DNA of 64,000 nt, from the NCBI GenBank assembly GCA_963755155.1, contig CAVWIV010000016.1:62001-126000 (forward strand), given 5' to 3'. Origin of the DNA: PALSA-612 sp963755155. GTDB lineage: Bacteria; Actinomycetota; Thermoleophilia; Gaiellales; Gaiellaceae. Shown here piece by piece: positions 1 to 9,016 of this stretch. The notes under the pieces were generated by a model, which was not told the DNA's origin, searched no databases, and saw only the letters and a program-made list of their open reading frames with translations. A program made the translations under genes and the position numbers. How positions within the stretch are numbered: the stretch's first letter is position 1; each line of letters opens with the position of its first letter.

Positions 1-1
1 G

Positions 2-1426
2 GCGGCCGTCATCTCCGTGAAGCTCCAGAACCCGCAGTTCGAAGGGCAGACGAAGACGAAGCTCGGCAACCCGCCGGTCGAGGGTCTCGTGAAGACCACG
101 GTGAACCAGCGGCTCGCGCAGTTCCTGGAGGAGAACCCCACGGACGCGCGCCAGATCATCACGAAGGCGGTCTCGGCCTCCCGCGCACGCCAGGCAGCAC
201 GGAAGGCGCGCGAGCTCACGCGCCGTAAGAGCGCCCTCGAGAACTCCTCGCTTCCGGGCAAGCTCGCCGACTGCACGATCAAGGACCCGACGCTGGCGGA
301 GCTCTTCATCGTCGAGGGCGATTCGGCCGGCGGCTCGGCGAAGCAGGCGCGCGACCGCATGACGCAGGCGATCCTGCCGCTGCGCGGAAAGATCATCAAC
401 TCCGAGAAGAACCGCATCAACAAGGTGCTGTCGAACACCGAGATCCAGGCGATGATCACCGCCATCGGAACCGGCTTCGGCGACGAGTTCGACATCGCCA
501 ACCTCCGGTACGGCCGCGTGATCGTGATGACCGACGCCGACGTGGACGGCGCGCATATCCGCACGCTTGTCCTCACGTTCCTCTACCGCACCATGCCGGA
601 GCTCTTCGAGCGAGGCCACATCTTCATTGCAGTGCCCCCGCTCTACCACGTGAAGCTCGGGAGTCGGGGGATGTACTTCGAGAAGGACGCCCAGCTCGAG
701 GATCTCCTCGTGCGCGAGCGCGTCAAGGACATGATGGTCACGGCCCGCGGCGACAAGGAGACGGCGCTGACGGAGGCACGGTGGGCGCGTCTCGTGCGCG
801 ACCTCGGCCATCTCGAAGCGTGGACGGCGAAGCTCGAGGCCGAGTTCGGGCCCGCCGCGCGATTCGCGATCTCCCACGGGCTCATCGAAGCGGAGGGCGG
901 CGACCCGCCCGACGCCGCTGCGCTCGTCGCCTCGATTCCGCCGAACGGCTACGAGCTCGTGGTCGAGCGGGAGGCCGATGATGTGCTCCACGTGCGCGTC
1001 GTGGAGACCGAGACGAGCACTGCGCACACTGTCGCGTTGCCCGTGGCCATGCTCGGCTCGCCCACGTACGGGTCGGTTCAGAACGCCTATGCAAAAGCAG
1101 GGGAAGTGGTCGGCCTCCCGCCGTTCACGGTGGCCTTCGGTGAGAAGACGTCCCACGCCGAGACGTTCGAGGATCTGCGCGCTCGCTCGCTCGACCTCGC
1201 GAAGGCGGGCATGCAGATCAGCCGGTTCAAGGGCCTCGGCGAAATGAACCCCGAGCAGCTCTGGGAGACGACGATGGATCCGGCGAAGCGGATGCTCATC
1301 CGCGTGGACGTGGAGGACGCCGCGGCCGCCGACCGCGTGTTCTCGACGCTCATGGGCGACCACGTGGAGCCGCGGCGCCTGTTCATAGAGCAGAACGCCA
1401 AAGACGTGAGGTTCTTGGATGTCTAA
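2..1426 (+). CDS. gyrB: DNA gyrase subunit B, 3' part (5' end outside window)
   Basis: ATPase/TOPRIM subunit of DNA gyrase, which introduces negative supercoils together with GyrA. The reading frame is open at the left edge, so this is a partial gene lacking the ATP-binding domain. The transducer end (FEGQTKTKLGN) is followed by TOPRIM motifs EGDSAGGSA (about 312-340) and DADVDGAHIR (about 533-562), and by the C-terminal RFKGLGEMNPEQLWETTMDP, ending NAKDVRFLDV. Between YFEKDAQ (about 680) and RFKGLGEMN (about 1220) lie some 180 residues where ordinary actinobacterial GyrB has about 30-40, so an insertion of about 150 residues sits inside the TOPRIM region, at the position of the E. coli insertion. 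gyrA follows 128 nt downstream. Confidence 0.97.
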   Translation, partial: AAVISVKLQNPQFEGQTKTKLGNPPVEGLVKTTVNQRLAQFLEENPTDARQIITKAVSASRARQAARKARELTRRKSALENSSLPGKLADCTIKDPTLAELFIVEGDSAGGSAKQARDRMTQAILPLRGKIINSEKNRINKVLSNTEIQAMITAIGTGFGDEFDIANLRYGRVIVMTDADVDGAHIRTLVLTFLYRTMPELFERGHIFIAVPPLYHVKLGSRGMYFEKDAQLEDLLVRERVKDMMVTARGDKETALTEARWARLVRDLGHLEAWTAKLEAEFGPAARFAISHGLIEAEGGDPPDAAALVASIPPNGYELVVEREADDVLHVRVVETETSTAHTVALPVAMLGSPTYGSVQNAYAKAGEVVGLPPFTVAFGEKTSHAETFEDLRARSLDLAKAGMQISRFKGLGEMNPEQLWETTMDPAKRMLIRVDVEDAAAADRVFSTLMGDHVEPRRLFIEQNAKDVRFLDV

Positions 1427-1460
1427 TCGCTCGCAACAACGTCCAGCTGCCGCGGCCGAA

Positions 1461-1477
1461 GGCCGGCTTTGCCGGCC
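1461..1477 (+). terminator. short GC-rich hairpin after gyrB
   Basis: Perfect inverted repeat GGCCGGC-TTT-GCCGGCC, 35 nt after the gyrB stop. There is no T-tract, so it could be a weak terminator, a processing site or simply GC-rich structure. Its function is unproven. Confidence 0.3.
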
Positions 1478-1511
1478 GAGAGGCCCGTCAAAGGCTATCG
1501 TCGACACGGTT

Positions 1512-1554
1512 AAGGAGGGGGTCCATGGGGGAACCATGGGTTCCCCCGTGATAG
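1512..1554 (+). promoter_or_regulatory. gyrA leader: strong SD, 8-codon upstream ORF and hairpin
   Basis: AAGGAGG at 1512-1518 is well spaced for ATG 1525, not for gyrA ATG 1555. ATG 1525 opens an eight-codon frame (MGEPWVPP) closed by TGA at 1549-1551 and a second in-frame stop TAG at 1552-1554; gyrA ATG follows immediately and in the same frame. The mini-ORF is also a hairpin: GGGGGAACC (1527-1535) pairs perfectly with GGTTCCCCC (1539-1547). No other Shine-Dalgarno precedes gyrA, so its translation probably depends on reinitiation or on folding of this hairpin. The regulatory role is inferred. Confidence 0.5.
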
Positions 1555-4107
1555 ATGTCTGACGTTGTAGAGCCGCTCGGCGCCGGTCGCATCGAGTCGC
1601 GCGAGCTCGAGCAGGAGATGCGCTCGAGCTACCTCGACTACGCGATGAGCGTCATCGTCGGGCGCGCGCTACCCGACGTGCGCGACGGGCTGAAGCCCGT
1701 CCACCGCCGTGTGCTGTGGGCGATGCACGACGCTGGCCATCAGCCCAACCGTCCCTACGTCAAGTGCGCCCGCGTGACGGGCGACGTCATGGGCAAGTAC
1801 CACCCGCACGACTCCAGCTCGATCTACGACGCGCTCGCACGGCTCGTGCAGTCCTTCTCCCTGCGCTACCCGCTCGTCGACGGGCAGGGGAACTTCGGCT
1901 CGATCGACGACGACCCGCCCGCCGCCGAGCGCTACACCGAGTGCCGGCTCACGAAGCTGGCGACGGAGATGCTTCGCGACATCGACATGGACACGGTCGA
2001 CTTCGTTCCGAACTACGACGAGTCGCGGAAAGAGCCGATTCCCCTGCCGGCGCGCTTCCCGAACCTGCTGGTCAACGGCTCGTCGGGGATCGCAGTCGGC
2101 ATGGCGACCAACATCCCCCCACACCATCTCGGCGAGACGATCGACGCGGTCGTGGCGCTGATCGACAAGCCGACCGCGAGCGTCGAGGACCTCATGAAGC
2201 ACGTGAAGGGCCCCGACTTCCCGACCGGCGGCATCGTTGTCGGCCGGTCGGGGATCCGCGACGCGTACCGGACCGGGCGGGGGCGAATCGTCATGCGGGC
2301 GCGTGCGCACGTCGAGGAGCTGCGCGGAGGCAAGAACGCGATCATCGTCACCGAGCTTCCGTACGGGGTCAAGAAAGGGGGCGACGGCGGCGTGATCGCG
2401 AAGATCGCCGATCTCGTCCGCGAGAAGGTGATCACCGAGGTCTCCGACCTCCAGGACTACTCGGACAAGAGCGGCATGCGCATTCAGATCGAGCTCAAGC
2501 GCGAGGCGATCCCACAGGTGGCTCTCAACAAGCTGTTCAAGCACACCGCGCTCCAGACGACGTTCGGCTTCAACGCGGTCGCACTCGTCGACGGCGTGCC
2601 CCGGACGCTCTCTCTCCTCGAGTTCGTCACGCACTACCTCGACTTCCAGAAGCAAGTCGTCACCCGCCGTTCGCAGTACGAGCTGCGCCAGGCGCTCGCA
2701 CGAGCACACGTGCTCGAGGGCTATCTCATCGCGCTGGACAACCTCGACGAGGTGATCGCTCTCATCCGCGGCTCCGACGACGCCGACGAGGCTCGGGCAG
2801 GCCTCGTAGAGCGGTTCGAGCTCAGCGAGCTGCAGGCCCAGGCGATCCTCGACCTCCGACTCAGGGCGCTCACGGGGCTCGAGCGCAAGCGGGTCGAGGA
2901 CGAGTACAAGGACCTCCAGGAGCGCATCACCGAGCTGCGGACGTTGCTCGGCGATGAGGCGAAGATCGCCGCGCTGATCAGGGAGGAGCTGCTCGAGATC
3001 AAGGAGATCTACGGCAAGGGAGACGACCGCCGTACCGAGATCGCTGCCGCCGAGGGCGACTTCGAGCTCGAGGACCTGATCGCGGAGGAAGACATGGTGA
3101 TCGCGATCACGCGCTCCGGGTACATCAAGCGGCTACCCGTGACGACGTACAGGGAGCAGCGACGGGGTGGGGTCGGCGTCATGGGGATGGACCTCAAGGA
3201 CGAGGACTACATCGAGCACCTCTTCGTGGCGTCGACGCACGACTACATCCTCTTCTTCTCGACCAAAGGGAAGGTCTATCGGCTCAAGGTGCACGAGCTG
3301 CCGCTCGGCGCTCGACAGTCGAAGGGCCGAGCGATCGTCAACCTGTTGCCGTTCACGCAAGACGAGCAGGTGAAGACGGTCATCCGCACGCGCGACTTCT
3401 CGGAAGCGAAGTACCTCGTGCTCGCGACGCGCAAGGGCATCGTCAAGAAGACGGAGTTCTCCCAGTACAACACGCCGCTGAAGTCGGAGGGCATCATCGC
3501 CGTGAACCTCCGCGAGGGCGACGAGCTCGTCGACGCCTTCCTGACCCACGGCGAGGACGACGTCCTGCTCGTCTCGCGCAAGGGCCAGGCGATCCGCTTT
3601 GCGAACGAAGCCGCACGGGCGATGGGACGGGCGACCGGGGGCGTGATCGGCATGAAGCTGCGCTCCGGGGACGAGGTGATCGCCGCGATGATCGCGGACG
3701 ACAGCGCCGACCTGCTCGTCGTGACCGAGAACGGGTATGGGAAGCGCACGCGCATGTCCGAGTACCCACGCAAAGGCCGCGGAGGCATGGGCGTGCAGAC
3801 CGTGAAGCTGACGGAGGCCAGGGGCAAGCTGGCGGGCGCGATGCCCGTTCGCGAGGGCTATCAGGTGATGCTGATCTCGACGAGCGGCCAGGTGATTCGC
3901 ATGCCGACCGAGGGCATTCGCCGTGCCGGCCGCGCTACGCAAGGCGTGATCGTGATGCGGCTTCGGGAGAAGGGCGAGCAGGTGTCGAGCCTCGCACCCG
4001 TAATGGAGAGCGAGAACGGCACCGACATCGACGCGGATGCGGAGGCGGAGCCGGCGTCTGTGCCCGCCGACGCTGAGCCCGAGGTCGCGGAAGAGGAAGA
4101 GAGCTAG
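1555..4107 (+). CDS. gyrA: DNA gyrase subunit A
   Basis: Breakage-reunion subunit of gyrase, 850 residues, the usual length. The N-terminal segment SSYLDYAMSVIVGRALPDVR and the active-site tyrosine in AERYTECRL are intact. The C-terminal beta-pinwheel carries a GyrA box QRRGGVG (around residue 535) and degenerate blades (SKGRAIVNL, GRGGMGVQT, GRATQGVIVM), followed by an acidic tail ending EVAEEEES. The quinolone-determining loop is unusual: HPHDSSSIYD replaces the expected HPHGDSxIYD, and SIDDDPPAA replaces SxDGDxxAA. The start ATG 1555 follows an upstream mini-ORF in the same frame. The stop shares the tetranucleotide CTAG with the stop of the convergent galT. Confidence 0.98.
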   Translation: MSDVVEPLGAGRIESRELEQEMRSSYLDYAMSVIVGRALPDVRDGLKPVHRRVLWAMHDAGHQPNRPYVKCARVTGDVMGKYHPHDSSSIYDALARLVQSFSLRYPLVDGQGNFGSIDDDPPAAERYTECRLTKLATEMLRDIDMDTVDFVPNYDESRKEPIPLPARFPNLLVNGSSGIAVGMATNIPPHHLGETIDAVVALIDKPTASVEDLMKHVKGPDFPTGGIVVGRSGIRDAYRTGRGRIVMRARAHVEELRGGKNAIIVTELPYGVKKGGDGGVIAKIADLVREKVITEVSDLQDYSDKSGMRIQIELKREAIPQVALNKLFKHTALQTTFGFNAVALVDGVPRTLSLLEFVTHYLDFQKQVVTRRSQYELRQALARAHVLEGYLIALDNLDEVIALIRGSDDADEARAGLVERFELSELQAQAILDLRLRALTGLERKRVEDEYKDLQERITELRTLLGDEAKIAALIREELLEIKEIYGKGDDRRTEIAAAEGDFELEDLIAEEDMVIAITRSGYIKRLPVTTYREQRRGGVGVMGMDLKDEDYIEHLFVASTHDYILFFSTKGKVYRLKVHELPLGARQSKGRAIVNLLPFTQDEQVKTVIRTRDFSEAKYLVLATRKGIVKKTEFSQYNTPLKSEGIIAVNLREGDELVDAFLTHGEDDVLLVSRKGQAIRFANEAARAMGRATGGVIGMKLRSGDEVIAAMIADDSADLLVVTENGYGKRTRMSEYPRKGRGGMGVQTVKLTEARGKLAGAMPVREGYQVMLISTSGQVIRMPTEGIRRAGRATQGVIVMRLREKGEQVSSLAPVMESENGTDIDADAEAEPASVPADAEPEVAEEEES

Positions 4108-4922
4108 CCGCGCAGTCTCGCCGCCGCCTCTCCGGGCGGCAGCGGGTTCACGTGGATGCCGGCGCCGAGCTCGATGCCGGCGGCGACTCGCAGTCTCGGC
4201 ACGATGTCGATGTGCCACCACGGCCCGTCGTGGAGCCAAAGGTTCACCGGCGCGTCCGGCTCGACCGCGCGCACGCGTCGGATGATCTCGGCGCTCAGGC
4301 CGAGGGCGCTCGCTAGCAGGGGGCTCTCGAAGGCATCGGCCTCACGGCGCTCGGGGGCGACTCTGACCTCGTAGGGATCGGCCGAGATACCCGGGCAGAG
4401 CGCGACGAGCCCGCCCTGCTCGAGGACGGGCTCGCCGTCCGCCACAGCATCCATCGCTCCCTCTACGGCGACGGCGGGCGGCGGCTCGCGGAGCCAGACG
4501 AGCTGCGAGTGCGTGTGCGGCAGGCTCGCACCGGCCGCTTTGCCCTCGTTGACGATCGCGTGGACGTACGCGAAGCCCTCTGCGCGCGCGGCGGCGGCGC
4601 GGGAGCTCCACGCCTCCGCTACGAGCGCGAGCTGGTCGCTGGTGAGGTCGGCGATCGAGCGAACGTGCTCCGGCGCGTGCACGACGACCTCCTGCCGCTC
4701 GAATGCCGGGTAGAGGTTCGGCACGACGCGTATCTGCCAATTGCCCTCATGCGGCAGTCGCAGCGTCTCGGGGGGCGTTCGGTCCTCCCGGCCGGCGCAG
4801 AACGGGCACTCGTCGAGCTCGCCCGGGTCGGGCGGTGGTTCGAGCTGAGGGAATGCTCCGGGGCGCTTGGCGCGGGCGGGGGCGACCACCACAAGGCGGC
4901 CGGACAGCGGGTCGCGGCGCAC
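4104..4922 (-). CDS. galT: galactose-1-phosphate uridylyltransferase-like (HIT superfamily)
   Basis: 272-residue GalT-type nucleotidyltransferase, expected to exchange UMP between UDP-glucose and galactose-1-phosphate (Leloir pathway). The sequence shows an N-terminal RRDPLSGRLVVVAP, a zinc-type CPFC pair, NLYPAFERQEVVVHAPEH, the catalytic histidine region GASLPHTHSQL and a C-terminal WWHIDIVPR. It is somewhat shorter than E. coli GalT, as in many actinobacterial homologues. It lies 14 nt after the slipin gene on the same strand, so the three genes probably form an operon with nfeD first. The substrate could be another hexose-1-phosphate. Confidence 0.85.
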   Translation of the reverse strand: MRRDPLSGRLVVVAPARAKRPGAFPQLEPPPDPGELDECPFCAGREDRTPPETLRLPHEGNWQIRVVPNLYPAFERQEVVVHAPEHVRSIADLTSDQLALVAEAWSSRAAAARAEGFAYVHAIVNEGKAAGASLPHTHSQLVWLREPPPAVAVEGAMDAVADGEPVLEQGGLVALCPGISADPYEVRVAPERREADAFESPLLASALGLSAEIIRRVRAVEPDAPVNLWLHDGPWWHIDIVPRLRVAAGIELGAGIHVNPLPPGEAAARLRG

Positions 4923-4936
4923 CTCGGCCGCTCCGT

Positions 4937-5713
4937 TCAGCTGGGCTCGTTCTTCTTCTCGACGTGCTCGAGGAACGGCTTGAGCAGGTCGATGGGAGCG
5001 GGAAAGACGATCGTCGAGTTGTTGGATGCGCCGATCTCGAGCAGCGTCTGGAGGTAGCGGAGCTGGAGCGCGATGGGAGCCCTTCCCATCACGATCGCCG
5101 CTTCTGTGAGCCGCTCGGCTGCCTGGAACTCACCCTCGGCGTTGATGATCTTCGCGCGCCGCTCACGCTCGGCCTCCGCCTGCCGAGCCATGGCCCGCTG
5201 CATGTCCGCGGGGATCTCGACGTCCTTCACCTCGACGATCGAGACCTTGATACCCCACGGCGCCGTAGCCTCGTCGATGATCCCCTGGAGGATCATGTTG
5301 ATCTTCTCGCGCTCGGACAGGAGCTCGTCGAGCGAGTGCTGGCCGAGCACCGAGCGCAGCGTCGTCTGCGCGATCTGCGAGGTGGCAACCATGAAGTTCT
5401 CCACCTGCACGACCGAGGCTGAGGCGTCGACGACGCGGAAGTAGCAGACGGCATTCACGCGCGCCGGCACGTTGTCCTTCGTGATCACTTCCTGCGGCGG
5501 GATCATGAGCGTGATCGTCCGTAGGTCGACCTTGACCATGCGGTCGATGATCGGAATGAGGAGGATCAGCCCCGGACCCTTGGGCTTGCCGAGGAGACGG
5601 CCGAGCCGGAAGATGACGCCGCGCTCGTACTCCCGCAGCACCTTGATCGCGGCGCTGAGCACGAGCAGCACGAGGATGGCGATGACTGCGACGACTATGA
5701 GGGCGGCGAGCAT
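4937..5713 (-). CDS. slipin / stomatin-like SPFH membrane protein
   Basis: 258 residues with one N-terminal membrane segment (about residues 3-25), followed by the SPFH/band-7 domain (REYERGVIFRLGRLLGKPKGPG, then PPQEVITKDNVPARVNAV) and a coiled-coil-prone stretch rich in A, E and R (QAEAERERRAKIINAEGE) ending in a hydrophobic C-terminal region. Slipins form membrane scaffolds and are classically encoded beside an NfeD-type membrane protease, as here (nfeD ends 30 nt upstream). Roles in membrane microdomains or proteolysis are family knowledge; nothing here fixes the substrate. Confidence 0.9.
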   Translation of the reverse strand: MLAALIVVAVIAILVLLVLSAAIKVLREYERGVIFRLGRLLGKPKGPGLILLIPIIDRMVKVDLRTITLMIPPQEVITKDNVPARVNAVCYFRVVDASASVVQVENFMVATSQIAQTTLRSVLGQHSLDELLSEREKINMILQGIIDEATAPWGIKVSIVEVKDVEIPADMQRAMARQAEAERERRAKIINAEGEFQAAERLTEAAIVMGRAPIALQLRYLQTLLEIGASNNSTIVFPAPIDLLKPFLEHVEKKNEPS

Positions 5714-5743
5714 CGGGGTCCTTTCGGTCGGTCGAACGCGATC

Positions 5744-7045
5744 CTACGCGCTCTCGGGCAAGCCGTCGGCCCGCCGCACCCGGAGCTCGAGGCCGTCGAC
5801 CTCTTCGACGACGACCTCCTCGCCTGTCGTGAGCGGCTCGCCGTCCGCCGATTGCGCCTGCCAGAGCTCGCCCTTCACCGCTACGAGCCCGCCGTGCCGC
5901 ACGACGCCGGCCGTCCCCACGAGGCTCGACGTGCCGACGGCCACCGGCTGTCGGCGCACCTGGACGACCTTCGCCACCGCGAAGGCCATGAAGAGGGCGA
6001 CCGAGCCGGCGATCGCGAGCGCCACCGGCAGTGAGACCTGGTACGTGTCGCCCGCAGGATCGAAGAGCAGCAGGGCGCCGAAGACGAACGTCACCGCTCC
6101 CGCAAGCGCAAGCGCGCCGTGGCTCATCACGAACGGCTCGGCCGCCCAGAAGCCGGCTGCGAGCAGCATCAGCAGCACGCCGGCCCAGTTCACGGGCAGC
6201 ACCTGGAGCCCGTACAGGCCGATGATGAGGCAGATGCCGCCGAACGCGGCGGGGAAGACCATGCCCGGGTTGTAGAGCTCGACGACGATCCCGAGCACCC
6301 CGAGTGAGAGCATGAGGGCGATGATGTTCGGGTCGATGAGCGTGTCCAGGATGCGCTTCCAGAGGCCCATCTCCACCTCGGTGACCTCGGCGCCGGCGGT
6401 TTCGAGCTCAAGCCCGCGCGGGACGGTCTTCATGCCGTCGATCTTGTCGAGCAGCGCCGGGAGGGTCGGCGCGATGACGTCGATGACGTCCATCCGGAGC
6501 GCTTCGCGCGCGCTGAGGTTCGACCCGACCCGGACGGCCGCATCGGCCCACTTCGCGTTGCGCCCGTGCTCCTTGGCGAGCGCGCGCAGCTGCGCGGCCG
6601 CGTCGTTGACCACCTTGCGACGCAGGTCCTTCTGGATGTCCTCTCCTCCGATCGAGACCGGCGTCGACGAGCCGAGGTTCGTCTGCGGCGCCATGGCGAG
6701 AATGTCCGCGGCCTGGCCGATCCAGACGCCGGCCGATGCCGCACGCGCGCCGTCGGGTGCGACGTAGACGACGACCGGGATCTCCGACGCGAGCTCGTTC
6801 TTGACTATGTCTCGCATCGACTCCGAGAGGCCGCCGGGCGTGTCGAGCACGATGACGACGGCGCTGTAGCCGTCCTCGTTCGCCCGGTCGATCTGATCCT
6901 CGACGTACGCCGCGGTGACCGGGTTGATGTCGTTGTCGAGATGAACGGCGAGCACCTGCGGAGTGGCAGCCATGGCCGTCTGCGCGAGCACGAGAGCGGC
7001 GAACAGCGCCAGCGAGGTGAAAAATCCCCGCAAAACGGCAGGCAT
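5744..7045 (-). CDS. NfeD-family membrane serine protease (ClpP-like domain plus NfeD)
   Basis: 433 residues. A signal peptide (MPAVLRGFFTSLALFAALVL...AMA) is followed by a ClpP/SppA-like fold with VIVLDTPGGL and a catalytic-type serine in ARAASAGVW, then four to five membrane helices and a C-terminal soluble OB-fold NfeD domain (LVGTAGVVRHGG ... GEEVVVEEVDGLELRV). ATG 7045 was chosen because it begins the signal peptide and has GGAG about 10 nt upstream; the longer open frame adds an Arg-rich extension. It heads an operon with the slipin, its usual partner, and is divergent from the amidase gene. Confidence 0.88.
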   Translation of the reverse strand: MPAVLRGFFTSLALFAALVLAQTAMAATPQVLAVHLDNDINPVTAAYVEDQIDRANEDGYSAVVIVLDTPGGLSESMRDIVKNELASEIPVVVYVAPDGARAASAGVWIGQAADILAMAPQTNLGSSTPVSIGGEDIQKDLRRKVVNDAAAQLRALAKEHGRNAKWADAAVRVGSNLSAREALRMDVIDVIAPTLPALLDKIDGMKTVPRGLELETAGAEVTEVEMGLWKRILDTLIDPNIIALMLSLGVLGIVVELYNPGMVFPAAFGGICLIIGLYGLQVLPVNWAGVLLMLLAAGFWAAEPFVMSHGALALAGAVTFVFGALLLFDPAGDTYQVSLPVALAIAGSVALFMAFAVAKVVQVRRQPVAVGTSSLVGTAGVVRHGGLVAVKGELWQAQSADGEPLTTGEEVVVEEVDGLELRVRRADGLPESA

Positions 7046-7122
7046 CACTGTGCTCCACAACCTACCATCGCAGGGGCTACCCACTTCAAGGCGAACGAGG
7101 AGAGGGCCGACACGCACGAGAG

Positions 7123-9004
7123 ATGAGAGTTCTCCTGATCGCAGCGGTGCTCCTGCTCGCGGCCCCGGCGGCCGCGCATGCCGCCGATGGTTCGATCTGG
7201 AGCCGCGACGTCTCGCTGGGCGCTGCACGCACGCCGGCGGCGGTCACGAGCGCCAAGGAGTTCGACCTCGTGGGCGTGCACTGGCGCGGCAGCGGCCGCG
7301 TCGAGTTGCGCACGGGCAGTGGGTCAGGCCCGTGGAGCCCGTGGCGGAGGGCCGCGCCCGAGGCCGAGGATCGCCCGGATAGTGGTGCGCCCGAACGCAC
7401 CCGCCCCGGCTGGCGGGTGGGTAGCCCCTGGTGGGTCCCCGGCTCGATGCGGCTCGAGGTACGCACCGTCGGCCGGGTGACGCGCGTGCGAGCCTGGTTC
7501 GTCCGCAGCCGCTGCGACACGTGTCCCGATTCGCCAGGTGGCCTTCACGGGCTCGCCGAAGATCGTCCCGAGAAGCGGCTGGAGGGCCGACGAGAAGATC
7601 GTGCGGTCGGCGCCACGCTACGCACCGGTGCTTCGCTTCTCCGTCATCCACCACACAGCCGGCTCGAGCAGCTACCGGCCCGAGGAGTCGGCGGCGATCG
7701 TGCGCGGGATCGAGCTGTACCACGTGAAGGCGAACGGCTGGAACGACATCGGCTACAACTTCCTCGTCGACAGGTACGGCCAGGTGTTCGAGGGCCGCGG
7801 CGGCGGGATGCAGCGCAATGTCATCGGCGCTCATGCAGCGGGCTTCAACTCTGGCTCCGTGGGCATCGCGATCCTCGGCACGTACTCGGGCAAGCCGCCG
7901 ACCGCCGAAGCGGAGAGCGCGCTCGCGAAGCTCCTCGCGTGGCGGCTGGACGTCGGTCACGTCGATCCCGCGTCCTCGGCGATGATCGAGTCTGCGGGTA
8001 GACCCGCTCTGCTCAAGGCTGTCTCTGGGCACCGGGACGCCGGCTCGACGGCCTGTCCCGGAAACGCTCTCTACGCGCGGCTCGGGCAGTTGCGCGAGGT
8101 CGCGCTGACGACGGGCTTGCCGAAGCTCTACGACCCACGGCTCGCCGGGAGGCTCGGTCGGTTCGTTCGTTTCAGCGCCCGGCTCTCCCAGCCACTTGCC
8201 TGGACGGTGACCGTGAACGGGCCGGAAGGCACCCGGGTGGCCGACAGGAGCGGCACCGGCGACCGCATCTCCTGGTTCTGGGACTCTTCGGCCTTCAAGC
8301 CGGGCCGTTACACGTGGACGATGGAAGCCGACGGCGTGCGCTCCGCGCGTGGCATCGTCGTCGGCTCGGCTGGGCCCTCGCCCGTCCCGCCCACGCGTCC
8401 TCCGGCGGCCGGTCTCGTGCTCCAGCCGCGCGTCGTCTCGCCCGACGGCGACGGCTATTCGGATGTGCTCACGGCGCGGTACACCCTGAGTGAGGCCTCC
8501 ACCGTCAGCGCCGCTCTCCAGGACGAGAACGGGCTCACCGTCGTCTCGCTCTCCATCGACGCGCGCCAGGGGAAGGGGCTGCAGATCCTCTCGTGGGCTC
8601 CCGATCCGCTCGCCGACGGCCGCTACCGCGTGGTGGTGACGGCTCGAGGAGCCAGCGGCCGCACGTCGCGGCTCGTCGACGAGCTCGTCGTCATGCGCGC
8701 TCTCGCCTGGCTTCGAGCGGACCCGCCGGCGATCTCACCGAACGGCGACGGTGTGGCCGACTCGCTCACCGTCTCATTTGTGCTTCGGCAGGCGGGTCTC
8801 GTGGCCGTCGAGCTGAGAGACGGCAGCTATCCGGTCGCGCTCCTGCAGGCCGGCTGGCTCGAGCCCGGGTCGCATCTCGCTCTCTGGGACGGGCGGCTCC
8901 TGGGCCAACCGCTGCCGCCCGGCGCCTACACGGTCTGGGTGACCGTCTCGAACGACGTCGGCACGGTGACCCAGAAAGTGCCGATCACCGTCTCCTCGGC
9001 GTAA
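7123..9004 (+). CDS. secreted N-acetylmuramoyl-L-alanine amidase with FlgD-like Ig domains (apparent frameshift)
   Basis: Peptidoglycan amidase (Amidase_2/PGRP fold). An N-terminal signal peptide (MRVLLIAAVLLLAAPAAAHA) lies in one frame; from about 7511 the protein continues in another frame as AATRVPIRQVAFTGSPK. Removing one C near 7507-7513 joins the two halves into about 626 residues. Zinc ligands are visible as VIHHTAG, and later GHRDAGSTACPG. Two C-terminal FlgD/Ig-like repeats open with SPDGDGYSD and SPNGDGVAD, the same type found in the glycosidase at 56482. Likely exported and active on the cell wall. The frameshift may be sequencing error; without it the active-site domain has no signal peptide. 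Confidence 0.8.
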
Positions 9005-9007
9005 ACT
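9002..9007 (+). promoter_or_regulatory. -10 box TAAACT before fabZ (leaderless)
   Basis: TAAACT lies 9 nt before GTG 9017, and overlaps the stop of the preceding gene. There is no Shine-Dalgarno, which fits a transcript starting at or next to the start codon. Confidence 0.5.
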
Positions 9008-9016
9008 TCGCCGATC

